Below are positions 45,401 through 52,231 of a stretch of 64,000 bases of DNA, in pieces. A program made the position numbers and the translations under genes. How positions within the stretch are numbered: the stretch's first letter is position 1; the number at the start of each line of letters is the position of its first letter. The DNA is from JAGWRI01 sp963728785 (GTDB lineage Bacteria > Gemmatimonadota > Gemmatimonadetes > Gemmatimonadales > Gemmatimonadaceae), in assembly GCA_963728785.1 (NCBI GenBank), contig CAVSKV010000002.1, positions 1,674,001-1,738,000 of the forward strand, written 5' to 3'. The notes beneath the pieces were generated by a model, which was given only the letters and a program-made list of their open reading frames with translations, searched no databases and was not told the origin of the DNA.

Positions 45401-45451
45401 GGGTTCACGACGCTGAACGAGAAGTTCAGGTCGCTCGACCGCCCAGTGTGA
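42419..45451 (+). CDS. Degenerate GGDEF + ATPase + TPR signalling protein
   Basis: 1010 aa. Residues about 5-165 resemble a GGDEF/cyclase-like domain whose active-site motif is replaced by SDGEL (69-73), so it is unlikely to make cyclic di-GMP. Residues 185-450 are an AAA_16/STAND-type ATPase as in LuxR/AfsR or cyclase-linked proteins. Its P-loop reads GDAGSGTLTL (203-212) with Thr209 where Lys is required, while Walker B VVVLDEMQWADE (Asp308) is kept. The last 400 residues are TPR repeats (such as HCYNNLGMVAQLEGRMDLA). No output DNA-binding domain is present. GTG 42350 is an alternative start. Confidence 0.75.
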   Translation: MRDLMDIVSATLAETNAATRPVSLVSIELDRLQALQSAIGSVGANEICDQIVQMLHKILRTGDYVQRVSDGELVVMLLGAGAKDARQVASRMGAAVRGHEFVTAAVPQVTDPQPRVTISAGVAATPDHAADPEMLMAAARRARAAVKQRGGDSFAMAPGPAMGQAVVMPDIVRFAGRLAERRTLFRLLDEAAAGRPRVVSILGDAGSGTLTLARQLEPEVRLLGGSMVYGHGRQMAVRQPYGPWAGVLQGMRRVAPPRDELWTELPKLVPTLRREGKLAAGTKYGLMEEIAAWVRAAAAKWPLVVVLDEMQWADEASWDTLDHLVDQLTNEKILICVTMRTGVEYAAAADRRAGLHGHAAFEEIQLSQLTRDEVKRWLEASLDHQEVAREFLAYVYRYTEGNPFLLTQLVRDLAEGGALWREGERWQWKAVSELRLPPGIDGIVSRRLDGLSAATRAVLATAATVGREFDVSLLEAAGAGSSRAVEAAIEEAMERGILQYTYERRRKAFLFAHESIADVLLRAVPAEPLQRQHERTGRAMEGREEGTAAEVALHYDAAGAGRDAYRTALQAAAEAESLYTLQTASDLLQVAVRNAASPEQLAEARVRLAQIADAMGRYDEEEELCDLAIDWFAGRGDQRRALTLRRMRERARKELGQPARRSLDALRAMDEEAARLGFDEERVAVLTLLSQVHGRLGEPREAARIAAECAEIAEQVGDPSLLAEALNRLAITFESESPARAREYYQRALELFRQTGDVRGQVHCYNNLGMVAQLEGRMDLAHESLTMAISLARAARMPDIWGTAALNFGVMSQKLGNLEQARELFGEALSLFAKVKNSELQLHALFNTAHVERELEEYASSTELYEATASLAQRIGQSDVEIGARAGEGLCLLAVGRLDDARRALAEAESRMATRTEWFQGRELLECLRVLVAAAERRNADALQQFESARVLAESADLFSAAWLTATCASALFEIDRGVTRTAMERYASRVTSLGFTTLNEKFRSLDRPV

Positions 45452-45848
45452 TACAAATCACAAGAAAGCTCGCAAGTCTGTCCCAGGGTTTCGGCCGCGC
45501 GGAGATTGTGAACCCCTGAGCTGACGGGTTGGAGATCGCTTGCCGACGGATGACCGACGTCGCCAGCTCCTTCCGTATCCAAGGCGCCCGAGCATCGTCG
45601 GGTTTGTGGAGTAGCTGTTTGATGATCGTGAGGACGCGAAGACGCTGTGTCACAGCGGGCTCTCTCTTCGAAGTGACGCGATCACCATTCCGCGAGTTTA
45701 GAGGAAAATTGCCTGTCCGCATGGGAACGAAAGATCGGCAGTCGTGTTTGTATCAGCGGGCGCTCGACCGCGGTTGAAACTTGGTACGGCGCGTGCTCAT
45801 TGAGGGAGCGAGGCGATGGTGAGGCAGCAATTCGACAGGAGGGGGGTT
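45452..45848. other. 397-bp intergenic region, visibly lower in G+C
   Basis: Between the ATPase/TPR gene and a small unknown gene. No homologous coding sequence was recognised; a 98-codon minus-strand frame (45426-45722) has no family features and runs into the neighbouring gene. Codon use and base composition differ from the surroundings. A 15-bp palindrome is present at 45643-45657. Confidence 0.5.
45643..45657. promoter_or_regulatory. 15-bp palindrome, possible operator
   Basis: CGCTGTG-T-CACAGCG is a perfect inverted repeat with a single central base, about 200 bp before the next start. The inner TGTGTCACA resembles sites of dimeric helix-turn-helix regulators. Confidence 0.35.
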
Positions 45849-46397
45849 ATGGACGTCCTCGTGATGCTCGAGGAGAACCCCGACCATTCGCCGGTGCTCG
45901 CGTACGTGAACTCCGTCCCGGCGCCGCTCGATTCGGAGCGGCCGTCCAGGGACATCGTGACGCTATATGGCGCCCCGAGTGCGGAGTCCGTTGCGTTGGC
46001 GTTGGCGGCGGCGGTGGAATGTCACCGAACGGGGGAAGGGGAAGGTGCAGGGAGTCTGGAATCCATCCGCCACGTTGGCGTATGGGCGGAACGTGGCGCC
46101 GTAGGGGACGCGGCGTGGCGGAACAGCACCGGACAGCTGGTGACGCGCGATCTGGAGATCCCGCTGGAGATTCTCCATGAGACGGCCAGGCAATTGATGC
46201 GCGAATGCGGCCAGGTGATCGGCCGTCTAGTGGCCGGGCTGTCCATGCCCGATTGGCCGGAAGGGGCCAGACGGGCGATCGCGGTGTCGTTGGGGCCTGT
46301 TCTCGGGCTCACCGCACCGGTGCTGAAACCACTGGAGGTAGTGCTGGAAGGATGGCGTGAAGCAGACGGTCTGGCCTTCGATTACGAGGGGGAATAA
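45849..46397 (+). CDS. Unknown protein, about 182 aa
   Basis: Not recognised. ATG 45849 is preceded by AGGAGG with a 6-nt gap, the strongest ribosome-binding site seen in the window. An ATG 11 codons earlier (45816) is in frame. It starts MDVLVMLEENPDHSPVLAYVNS, is mixed alpha/beta with no membrane segment or signal, and has a helical second half (EILHETARQLMRECGQVIGRL). It is followed by a strong intrinsic terminator, so it is probably a single-gene, well-translated unit. Confidence 0.55.
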   Translation: MDVLVMLEENPDHSPVLAYVNSVPAPLDSERPSRDIVTLYGAPSAESVALALAAAVECHRTGEGEGAGSLESIRHVGVWAERGAVGDAAWRNSTGQLVTRDLEIPLEILHETARQLMRECGQVIGRLVAGLSMPDWPEGARRAIAVSLGPVLGLTAPVLKPLEVVLEGWREADGLAFDYEGE

Positions 46398-46426
46398 GAC
46401 GACAGCTAACGAGTCAGAGCAGTGAG

Positions 46427-46464
46427 CACCGGGGAGCGCCGACGCGCTCCCCGGTGGCGTTTTT
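46427..46464 (+). terminator. Strong intrinsic (Rho-independent) terminator
   Basis: A perfect 13-bp stem CACCGGGGAGCGC / GCGCTCCCCGGTG around the tetraloop CGAC (46427-46456) is followed by GCG and TTTTT (46460-46464). It lies 29 bp after the stop of the gene ending at 46397. It is the clearest terminator in the window. Confidence 0.92.
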
Positions 46465-46528
46465 GGGGGCACCTTGACGAACCCCCATGCGATGGGCCAC
46501 GCTTCGGGGCACGGAGGTACATCGCAGC

Positions 46529-46795
46529 GTGCCAAGGCAGTCCATCCGCACTACGCCCCGCCGCCCCTCAGGCGGAGAACGCATCTTTACCGACGCGCTC
46601 GGCCGCACGTGGAGCGCGGCCTATGTCAACGGGGAGGCCGGCGGCCCCAACGCGGTGGTCTTCACCTGTGTGAGCGAGGTGCGGCAGTCGGGCCGCGCAA
46701 TTGCTGTGGATTTGCCCGGCAGCGTCGGTGACGTCGAAGAGGATACCCTCCGCGCCTGGCTGTCGGTCGCGCCGCGAATCGGCACACTCACCTGA
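46529..46795 (+). CDS. Small unknown protein, 88 aa
   Basis: GTG 46529 is preceded by GGAGGT with a 10-nt gap. The sequence has an ordered look (RIFTDALGRTWSAAYVNGE, then VVFTCVSEVRQSGRAIAVDLPG, VEEDTLRAWL), with an alternating strand pattern and a C-terminal helix. No family is recognised. It ends 18 bp before the EF-G-like gene and is probably in its operon. A longer start at 46487 exists but adds a composition-driven, Arg-rich N-terminus. Confidence 0.55.
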   Translation: MPRQSIRTTPRRPSGGERIFTDALGRTWSAAYVNGEAGGPNAVVFTCVSEVRQSGRAIAVDLPGSVGDVEEDTLRAWLSVAPRIGTLT

Positions 46796-46813
46796 GCGGA
46801 CGAGGACGGGCCA

Positions 46814-48916
46814 ATGCCAGAATATCGTGGGTCGGAGATCCGGAATGTGGCGGTAGTGGGACACGGGGCGAGCGGCAAGACCAGTCTGGTCGACGCCCTC
46901 GCTTTCGTGTCCGGAGCCAGCAAGCGCCACGGGTCGGTGAAAGACGGGACATCCCTCACTGATACCGCCGCCGAGGAGATCGAGCGCGGCTATTCAATCA
47001 ACCTCGGTTGTGCCTACGCCGAGTGGATGAACACCAAGATCAACCTGATCGACACCCCCGGGTATCTGGACTTCCAGGGAGACGCGGTCGCCGGCCTAGC
47101 GGCGGCTGACGGCGCCCTGTGCGTGGTGAGTGCTACGGCCGGAGTCGAGGTGGGCACCGAGCGGATGTTCCGCGAAGCCGTCAAGCGCCGGGAACCGGTG
47201 CTGTTCATGGCGTCGATGATGGACAAGGAACACGCCAGCTTCGATACCGTCTACGATCAAATCCGCGAACGGCTTACCACCAAGGTGATCCCAGTGGAGG
47301 TGCCAATAGGCGAAGGTGCCGAATTCCGTGGCATCATCAACCTGTTCTCCAAGAAAGCCCACCTCTACAAGCAGGGGGTGAAGGGCGGTAACTACGACGA
47401 AGTGGACATCCCGGCCGAGTTACGGCCGGTGTTCGACAAGTACTACGAACAGCTCATCGAGACGATCGCAGCCACCGACGACGATCTGCTCGAACGCTAC
47501 CTGGAAGGTGGTGAGATCCCCCGCGAGGACGCGCTCAAGGCGATGAAGGAAGCCATGAAGCAGATGGAACTGTTCCCTCTGTTCTGCATTTCGAGCGAGC
47601 TGAACTACGGAACGCAGGCAGTGCTCAGCACCGTGGTCGAACTGATGCCAACGGCCTGGGAAATGGAGGAGTTGCATGGCTTCACCGGTGCCGAGGGTGA
47701 TCACACGGTGGAGATCCACTGTGACGACGATGCTCCATTCGCGGCCCTCGTATTCAAGACGATGTCGGAGCCGCACGTGGGCGAGGTAAGCCATTTCCGC
47801 GTTTTTTCTGGCAAAATCGAAGCTGGCACCGAGGTGTTCAACGCCACGCGCGACGGGGTAGAGAAGCTCGGCCATCTCTCGGTGTCGCAGGGCAAGGATC
47901 GCACTGAGGTCCCCGTCCTGTACGCGGGCGACATCGGGTGCGTGGCCAAGCTCCGCAACACGCATACCAACGATACGCTGTCCACACGCCAGCATCCGGT
48001 GAGGTTGCCGCAGATCGCCTTCCCGGAGGGGGTGCTCCAGATGGCGGTGCACGCTGCCGCCCGGGGGGACGAGGAAAAGCTGCAGGCTGGCCTCCACCGG
48101 CTGCACGACGAGGACCCGACGTTCGAAATGCACTACAACGCCGAGACGCATGAAACGATCGTGTCGGGGCTCGGAGAGCGGCACCTCGAAGTGACCATGG
48201 GCAAGCTCAAGCGGAAGTATGGCGTCGACGCTGAACTCACGAAGCCGAGCATCGCGTACAGGGAAACGCTCCGCGGCACCGCCGAGGGGCAGGGGCGCCA
48301 CAAGAAGCAGAGCGGCGGGCGCGGCCAGTTCGGTGACTGCTGGGTACGATTCGGCCCGCTCCCGCGCGGGGCCGGCTACGAGTTCGTGGACAAGATCGTG
48401 GGGGGGGCAATCCCCAGCAAATTCATTCCGGCAGTGGACAAAGGGATCCAGGAAGCGGCGGTGCGCGGCGTGCTGGCCGGCTACCCGCTGGTGGATTTCA
48501 AGGCGGAACTGTACGACGGGTCATTCCATACCGTCGATTCGAACGAAATGTCCTTCAAGATGGCGGGGATCCTGGGATTCAAGGCGGTGGCGGCCAAGTG
48601 CAAGCCGGTGCTACTCGAACCCCTCGACGAGCTCGAGATCGTTACGCCGGATGAGTACATGGGCGACGTGCTGGGCGACCTGTCGGCCCGCCGGGGCCAC
48701 ATCCTCGGCACCGAGGCGACGGCTGACGGAACGCGCGTTCGGGCAGTCATCCCGCAGGCCGAGCTACATATGTATGCGAGCGCGCTGCAATCGATGACGC
48801 AGGGGCGGGCCATGTTCACGCGCCGATTCCGCGGGTACGAAGAGATGCCCAGCGAGGCGGCCCAGCGTGTGATCGCCGACTCCGCCAAGGAGCACGAAGA
48901 GGCGATGGCGCATTGA
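46814..48916 (+). CDS. EF-G-like translation GTPase (paralogue type)
   Basis: 700 aa with the five-domain EF-G layout: GTPase (1-275), domain II, III, IV (GQGRHKKQSGGRGQFGD) and V. G1 is GHGASGKTS (16-24), a form found in the EF-G2 or EF-G-like branch rather than the AHxDxGKTT of canonical EF-G. G3 is DTPGYLDF. The base-recognising G4 motif NKxD is altered to Ser134-Met-Met-Asp137. Canonical fusA is probably elsewhere in the genome. Role may be ribosome-related but not the main translocase; the altered G4 could relax nucleotide specificity. Confidence 0.88.
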   Translation: MPEYRGSEIRNVAVVGHGASGKTSLVDALAFVSGASKRHGSVKDGTSLTDTAAEEIERGYSINLGCAYAEWMNTKINLIDTPGYLDFQGDAVAGLAAADGALCVVSATAGVEVGTERMFREAVKRREPVLFMASMMDKEHASFDTVYDQIRERLTTKVIPVEVPIGEGAEFRGIINLFSKKAHLYKQGVKGGNYDEVDIPAELRPVFDKYYEQLIETIAATDDDLLERYLEGGEIPREDALKAMKEAMKQMELFPLFCISSELNYGTQAVLSTVVELMPTAWEMEELHGFTGAEGDHTVEIHCDDDAPFAALVFKTMSEPHVGEVSHFRVFSGKIEAGTEVFNATRDGVEKLGHLSVSQGKDRTEVPVLYAGDIGCVAKLRNTHTNDTLSTRQHPVRLPQIAFPEGVLQMAVHAAARGDEEKLQAGLHRLHDEDPTFEMHYNAETHETIVSGLGERHLEVTMGKLKRKYGVDAELTKPSIAYRETLRGTAEGQGRHKKQSGGRGQFGDCWVRFGPLPRGAGYEFVDKIVGGAIPSKFIPAVDKGIQEAAVRGVLAGYPLVDFKAELYDGSFHTVDSNEMSFKMAGILGFKAVAAKCKPVLLEPLDELEIVTPDEYMGDVLGDLSARRGHILGTEATADGTRVRAVIPQAELHMYASALQSMTQGRAMFTRRFRGYEEMPSEAAQRVIADSAKEHEEAMAH

Positions 48917-49023
48917 CGCCGGCCGGCGGCCAGAGGGGAGGGGCGAGCCATGCGATGCGGGGCTGCAGCCGGCTCCTGCTCCGTCCCGTCGCCTCTTCCC
49001 GACACCCCAACCCATCAGTTCCA

Positions 49024-49428
49024 ATGCGCTTCAACTCTCTGGTGCTCTGGCTCGCTCTCGTGGCCTCGGTGGGCGCCTGCGCGTCCAGCGGTGCACCGGG
49101 ATCATCCGGTTCGACGCCGCGCTACCGCTCCGATTTGATCACAGCGGACGAGTTGGCCGGAAAATCGTTCGCCAACGCATATGATGCCATTCAGCAGCTG
49201 CGGCCGTCGATGCTCGCCCCGCGTGGTGGGGCGAGCAATTCATCGGCCAGGCGCGGACCGCCTGCCCTGCAGGTGTATGTGGATAATACGAACGTGGGCG
49301 GGCTAACCAGCTTGCGGGAAATACCAGTTGTGGGCATCAAGGAGATCCGTTACCTGAGCCCGACCGACGCTGCGCAGCGTTTCGGGACTGGAAACGGGGG
49401 CGGCGCGATCGTGATTTCCACGCACTGA
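49024..49428 (+). CDS. TonB-plug-like lipoprotein
   Basis: 134 aa. ATG 49024 begins a lipoprotein signal (MRFNSLVLWLALVASVGAC, Cys at 19). After a Ser/Gly linker, the domain matches the plug of TonB-dependent receptors: NAYDAIQQLRPSML, LQVYVDNTNVGG, LREIPVVGIKEIRYLSPTDAAQRFGTGNGGGAIVI. There is no barrel, so it is a free-standing plug anchored by lipid. Similar small proteins occur in several copies in Gemmatimonadota (recollection, not checked). Function is unknown. Convergent with kamA. Confidence 0.8.
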   Translation: MRFNSLVLWLALVASVGACASSGAPGSSGSTPRYRSDLITADELAGKSFANAYDAIQQLRPSMLAPRGGASNSSARRGPPALQVYVDNTNVGGLTSLREIPVVGIKEIRYLSPTDAAQRFGTGNGGGAIVISTH

Positions 49429-49476
49429 GATCCGGCAATCCATTGGTCTAGGTGGACCACCGGCTCTCAGCTCCGG

Positions 49477-50643
49477 TCAGCCCATTTTGCGACGCCGGGA
49501 GCGAACAGCCTTCTTGGCCGGCTTGGCGCCTTGGATGGGCAACACCACTGGATCCTGTTCAGCGGCCGCGCCGCCCGCGCTGGCCGTTACCAACTGGCGC
49601 GGCTGCTTATAGGTGAACCGCTTGCCCTCGTAATTGCGAAAGACCACCTCGTCTTCCGTGATACTTTCCACGTATTCAGGCAGCAGCGGCACCTTGCCCC
49701 CGCCTCCGGGCGCGTCGATGCAGAAATGGGGAACGGCCAGGCCGGAGGTCCATCCGCGCAGAGCCTTCACGATCTCAAGTCCGGTCTCGACCATCGTCCG
49801 GAAGTGCTCGCCCCCCGCCACCTGGTCGGCCATATACAGATAGTATGGGCGGACGCGTGCCTTGAGGAGCTTCTGCATCAGTTCCTTCATCGTCTCCGGG
49901 TTGTCGTTCACGCCGCGGAGCAGCACCGTCTGGCAGCCGAGCGGCACGCCGGCGTCAGCCAGACGCCCCAGCGCCGCGACCGTGGCCGGCGTGAGTTCAC
50001 TGGGGTGGTTGAAATGGGTGTTCATGTACACCGGGTGGTATTTCTTCACCATCTCGCAGAATTCCGGCGTGATACGCTCGGGAAGGTGCGACGTGATGCG
50101 GCTTCCGATGCGGATGATCTCGACGTGCGGAATCTCGCGCAGCCGCTGGAAGAGGTATTCCAGACGCCGGTCGGAGAGCATCATCGGGTCACCGCCGCTC
50201 ATGATGACGTCGCGGATTTCCGGATGGTTGCGGATGTACTCGAAGGCCGATTCGTACTGGTTGAGCGGAATCTTCTCCGGGTCACCCACCTTGCGTCGGC
50301 GGGTACAGAAGCGGCAGTACGACGCACACACGGGACTCACGAGGAACAGGGCGCGGTCCGGATACCGGTGGGTGATATTGGGCACCGGAGAATCCCCTTC
50401 CTCATCGAGTGAGTCGATCACGCCGTCCACGATGTCGAGTTCCTGCACCGTGGGCACGTACTGGTTCCAGATCGGATCACCCACTTCCTGGATCTGGGCA
50501 AGCACGGCGGGCGTGAGCCGCACCTGGAAGTTGTCGAACGCCGGCTGCAATGCGTCGACGTCGATGACGTCGGGGCCGAACCGCTCCGCCAACTTGTCGA
50601 GCGTGTCGATACCAGTGTGGAGGATTTGCTGCCAATCGCTCAT
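49477..50643 (-). CDS. kamA: Lysine 2,3-aminomutase (radical SAM, PLP)
   Basis: Converts L-lysine to L-beta-lysine with a [4Fe-4S] cluster, SAM and PLP; cytosol. 388 aa. The radical SAM motif has Cys106, Cys110 and Cys113 (CASYCRFC). The PLP lysine is Lys317 in DAPGGGGK. Asp273 (RPYYLYMAD) and Asp310 sit where Clostridium KamA binds the lysine side chain. This and the length favour a free-lysine mutase over EpmB. The C-terminal zinc-binding Cys of Clostridium KamA are absent, replaced by a basic tail. It is the last gene of a four-gene operon, 5 bp after the acetyltransferase. Confidence 0.88.
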   Translation of the reverse strand: MSDWQQILHTGIDTLDKLAERFGPDVIDVDALQPAFDNFQVRLTPAVLAQIQEVGDPIWNQYVPTVQELDIVDGVIDSLDEEGDSPVPNITHRYPDRALFLVSPVCASYCRFCTRRRKVGDPEKIPLNQYESAFEYIRNHPEIRDVIMSGGDPMMLSDRRLEYLFQRLREIPHVEIIRIGSRITSHLPERITPEFCEMVKKYHPVYMNTHFNHPSELTPATVAALGRLADAGVPLGCQTVLLRGVNDNPETMKELMQKLLKARVRPYYLYMADQVAGGEHFRTMVETGLEIVKALRGWTSGLAVPHFCIDAPGGGGKVPLLPEYVESITEDEVVFRNYEGKRFTYKQPRQLVTASAGGAAAEQDPVVLPIQGAKPAKKAVRSRRRKMG

Positions 50644-50648
50644 GGCGG

Positions 50649-51164
50649 TCAGACTCCGCGTGTTGCGGGTGAAGGAGAACTGCCGATGTGTCGTGTGAAC
50701 ACCACCCGGTCGTCGGCCGGGGCATAGAAATCCCGGAGTCGCGCCACCCGGCGGTAGCCACGCGCTCCGTAAAACCGTCGTGCCGATTCGTACCCGTCCC
50801 TCCCCGACGTTTCCACCACTACCAGCCGCGCCCGACGTTCGACCAAGCGCCGCTCGACCTCGGCCAGCAGCCTCGATCCTGCCCCGTCCCCCTGGTGCCC
50901 CGGATCGACGGCGATCCAGTAGACGTCGTACGTACCTTCGGTACCTGGCGTTGCGCCGTAGCAACAATACCCGGCGAGGGACCCCGTGTCGTCGAACGCC
51001 CCAACGAACTCGTAATCGCCGGCTGGCGTTCCCGGAGCGCCGACGGTCTCGTCGAATAGCGCGAGAGCTACCTCGATCTCCTCGGGGCGAAACGCCTTCG
51101 TGGCGCCGAGCAACGCGTCCAGCGCCGTACGATGGAGTGGGTCGAGGGGACCGAGGGAATACAT
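50649..51164 (-). CDS. GNAT-family N-acetyltransferase
   Basis: 171 aa single GNAT domain. The acetyl-CoA-binding motif A is DPGHQGDGAGSRLL near residue 90, followed by VVVETSGRDGYESARRFYGARGY, typical of small-molecule acetyltransferases. The ATG overlaps the ATP-grasp stop by one base (TGATG). It sits next to a lysine 2,3-aminomutase, as the beta-lysine acetyltransferase AblB does in N-epsilon-acetyl-beta-lysine makers, but it is about 100 residues shorter than AblB. It may acetylate beta-lysine or a product of the ATP-grasp enzymes, possibly to protect or detoxify. Confidence 0.82.
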   Translation of the reverse strand: MYSLGPLDPLHRTALDALLGATKAFRPEEIEVALALFDETVGAPGTPAGDYEFVGAFDDTGSLAGYCCYGATPGTEGTYDVYWIAVDPGHQGDGAGSRLLAEVERRLVERRARLVVVETSGRDGYESARRFYGARGYRRVARLRDFYAPADDRVVFTRHIGSSPSPATRGV

Positions 51165-52231
51165 CAGGAGGCCTGGCGTGCGTCGCCGAACAGGTCAGCG
51201 TCGAGCGACGGGTCGACCCCGCCCGAAAGCTTGAACGCGAGCGCCCACAGGCGGTCGGCGTCGCCGACCTCGACCCGCCGTCGCGCGCCAAGTTGGCACA
51301 CGGTGCGGATGAAATGAGGGTAGCTGATGCCAGCGACCCGGGCCATGCGTGCCAGTCCGGCGTCGGCGGCAATGTCGGGGTTCGGATTCACTTCGAGAAT
51401 CCATGGCTGGCCGTCGGCGTCAATACGGAAGTCCACTCGGCCATAGCCCTGACCTCCCACCAGGCGCCAGGCGGCGAGGGCAATCCGCCGAACCTCGGCT
51501 TCCAGTTCGGGAGACAGCTCCGCGGGACAGCGTGGCACCGTTCCGGCGTCCTCGTCCGATCCCGTCTCCCACTTCGACCGGTAACTCACGATCCGCCACA
51601 GTCCCTTGGGCAGGCCGTCGAACTCGATCTCGGCCACGGGAAGTACCGTGTCGCCCAGGATGCCCACGTTCACCTCGCGGCCGTCCACGTAGCGCTGCAC
51701 CAGCACCTCGGTCCAGCGATCGAACATCGCGTCGACGCGACGCGTCAACGCTCGCTTGGAGCGAACCACTGATTTCTGCTCGATGCCGATGGACGCGTCC
51801 TCGGCCGTCGGCTTGCAGATGGCGGGGTACCCGATCGAGTACAGGGGGTCGCCGCGACGGAATGCTGCAAATGTGGGCACGGGCAACCCGGCCCGGTCGA
51901 GCAGGGCATTGACCACGTGCTTGCGCAGGCAGAGGGCCGTCGTGTAGCTGGAGCTCCCGGTGTAGGGCAGGGCGAGCATCTCGAGCACGGCAATCACGGG
52001 CGGCTCGAGTGCGGCGATGCCGTCCACGCCCTCGCACATATTGAACACGAGATCGAACTGTCCCTTGCGCAGCCGCTCGATCCAGCGGCCGTCGACACGC
52101 ACGGGCACCCGGGTGACCGTGTTTGCCTCGGCTGTCAGCGAGCGTTCGATGGCTTCGACCGTTTCGAGGATAGCAAGGTCGGGAAAGGCGGCGACGGCCG
52201 ATGCGCCGTCGAACAGAATGGCGATCTTCAC
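51164..52231 (-). CDS. D-Ala-D-Ala-ligase-like ATP-grasp enzyme A
   Basis: 355 aa. ATP-grasp blocks: ICKPTAEDASIGIEQ (ATP lysine and Gly-rich loop), VQRYVDGREVNVGILGD (ribose/Glu) and GRVDFRIDADGQPWILEVNPNPD (metal-binding Asp and Glu, with Asn). The N-terminal domain reads FDLVFNMCEG and PYTGSS as in Ddl, so it should join two amino acids or similar through an acyl phosphate. A real Ddl for cell wall would normally lie with mur genes, which are absent. The GTG start overlaps the previous stop (GTGA). Likely partner of the second ATP-grasp enzyme. Confidence 0.82.
   Translation of the reverse strand: MKIAILFDGASAVAAFPDLAILETVEAIERSLTAEANTVTRVPVRVDGRWIERLRKGQFDLVFNMCEGVDGIAALEPPVIAVLEMLALPYTGSSSYTTALCLRKHVVNALLDRAGLPVPTFAAFRRGDPLYSIGYPAICKPTAEDASIGIEQKSVVRSKRALTRRVDAMFDRWTEVLVQRYVDGREVNVGILGDTVLPVAEIEFDGLPKGLWRIVSYRSKWETGSDEDAGTVPRCPAELSPELEAEVRRIALAAWRLVGGQGYGRVDFRIDADGQPWILEVNPNPDIAADAGLARMARVAGISYPHFIRTVCQLGARRRVEVGDADRLWALAFKLSGGVDPSLDADLFGDARQAS

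Noticed and set aside
45426..45722. 98-codon minus-strand frame in the low-G+C gap
   Set aside because: Runs into the 3' end of the ATPase/TPR gene and has no recognisable family; likely chance.
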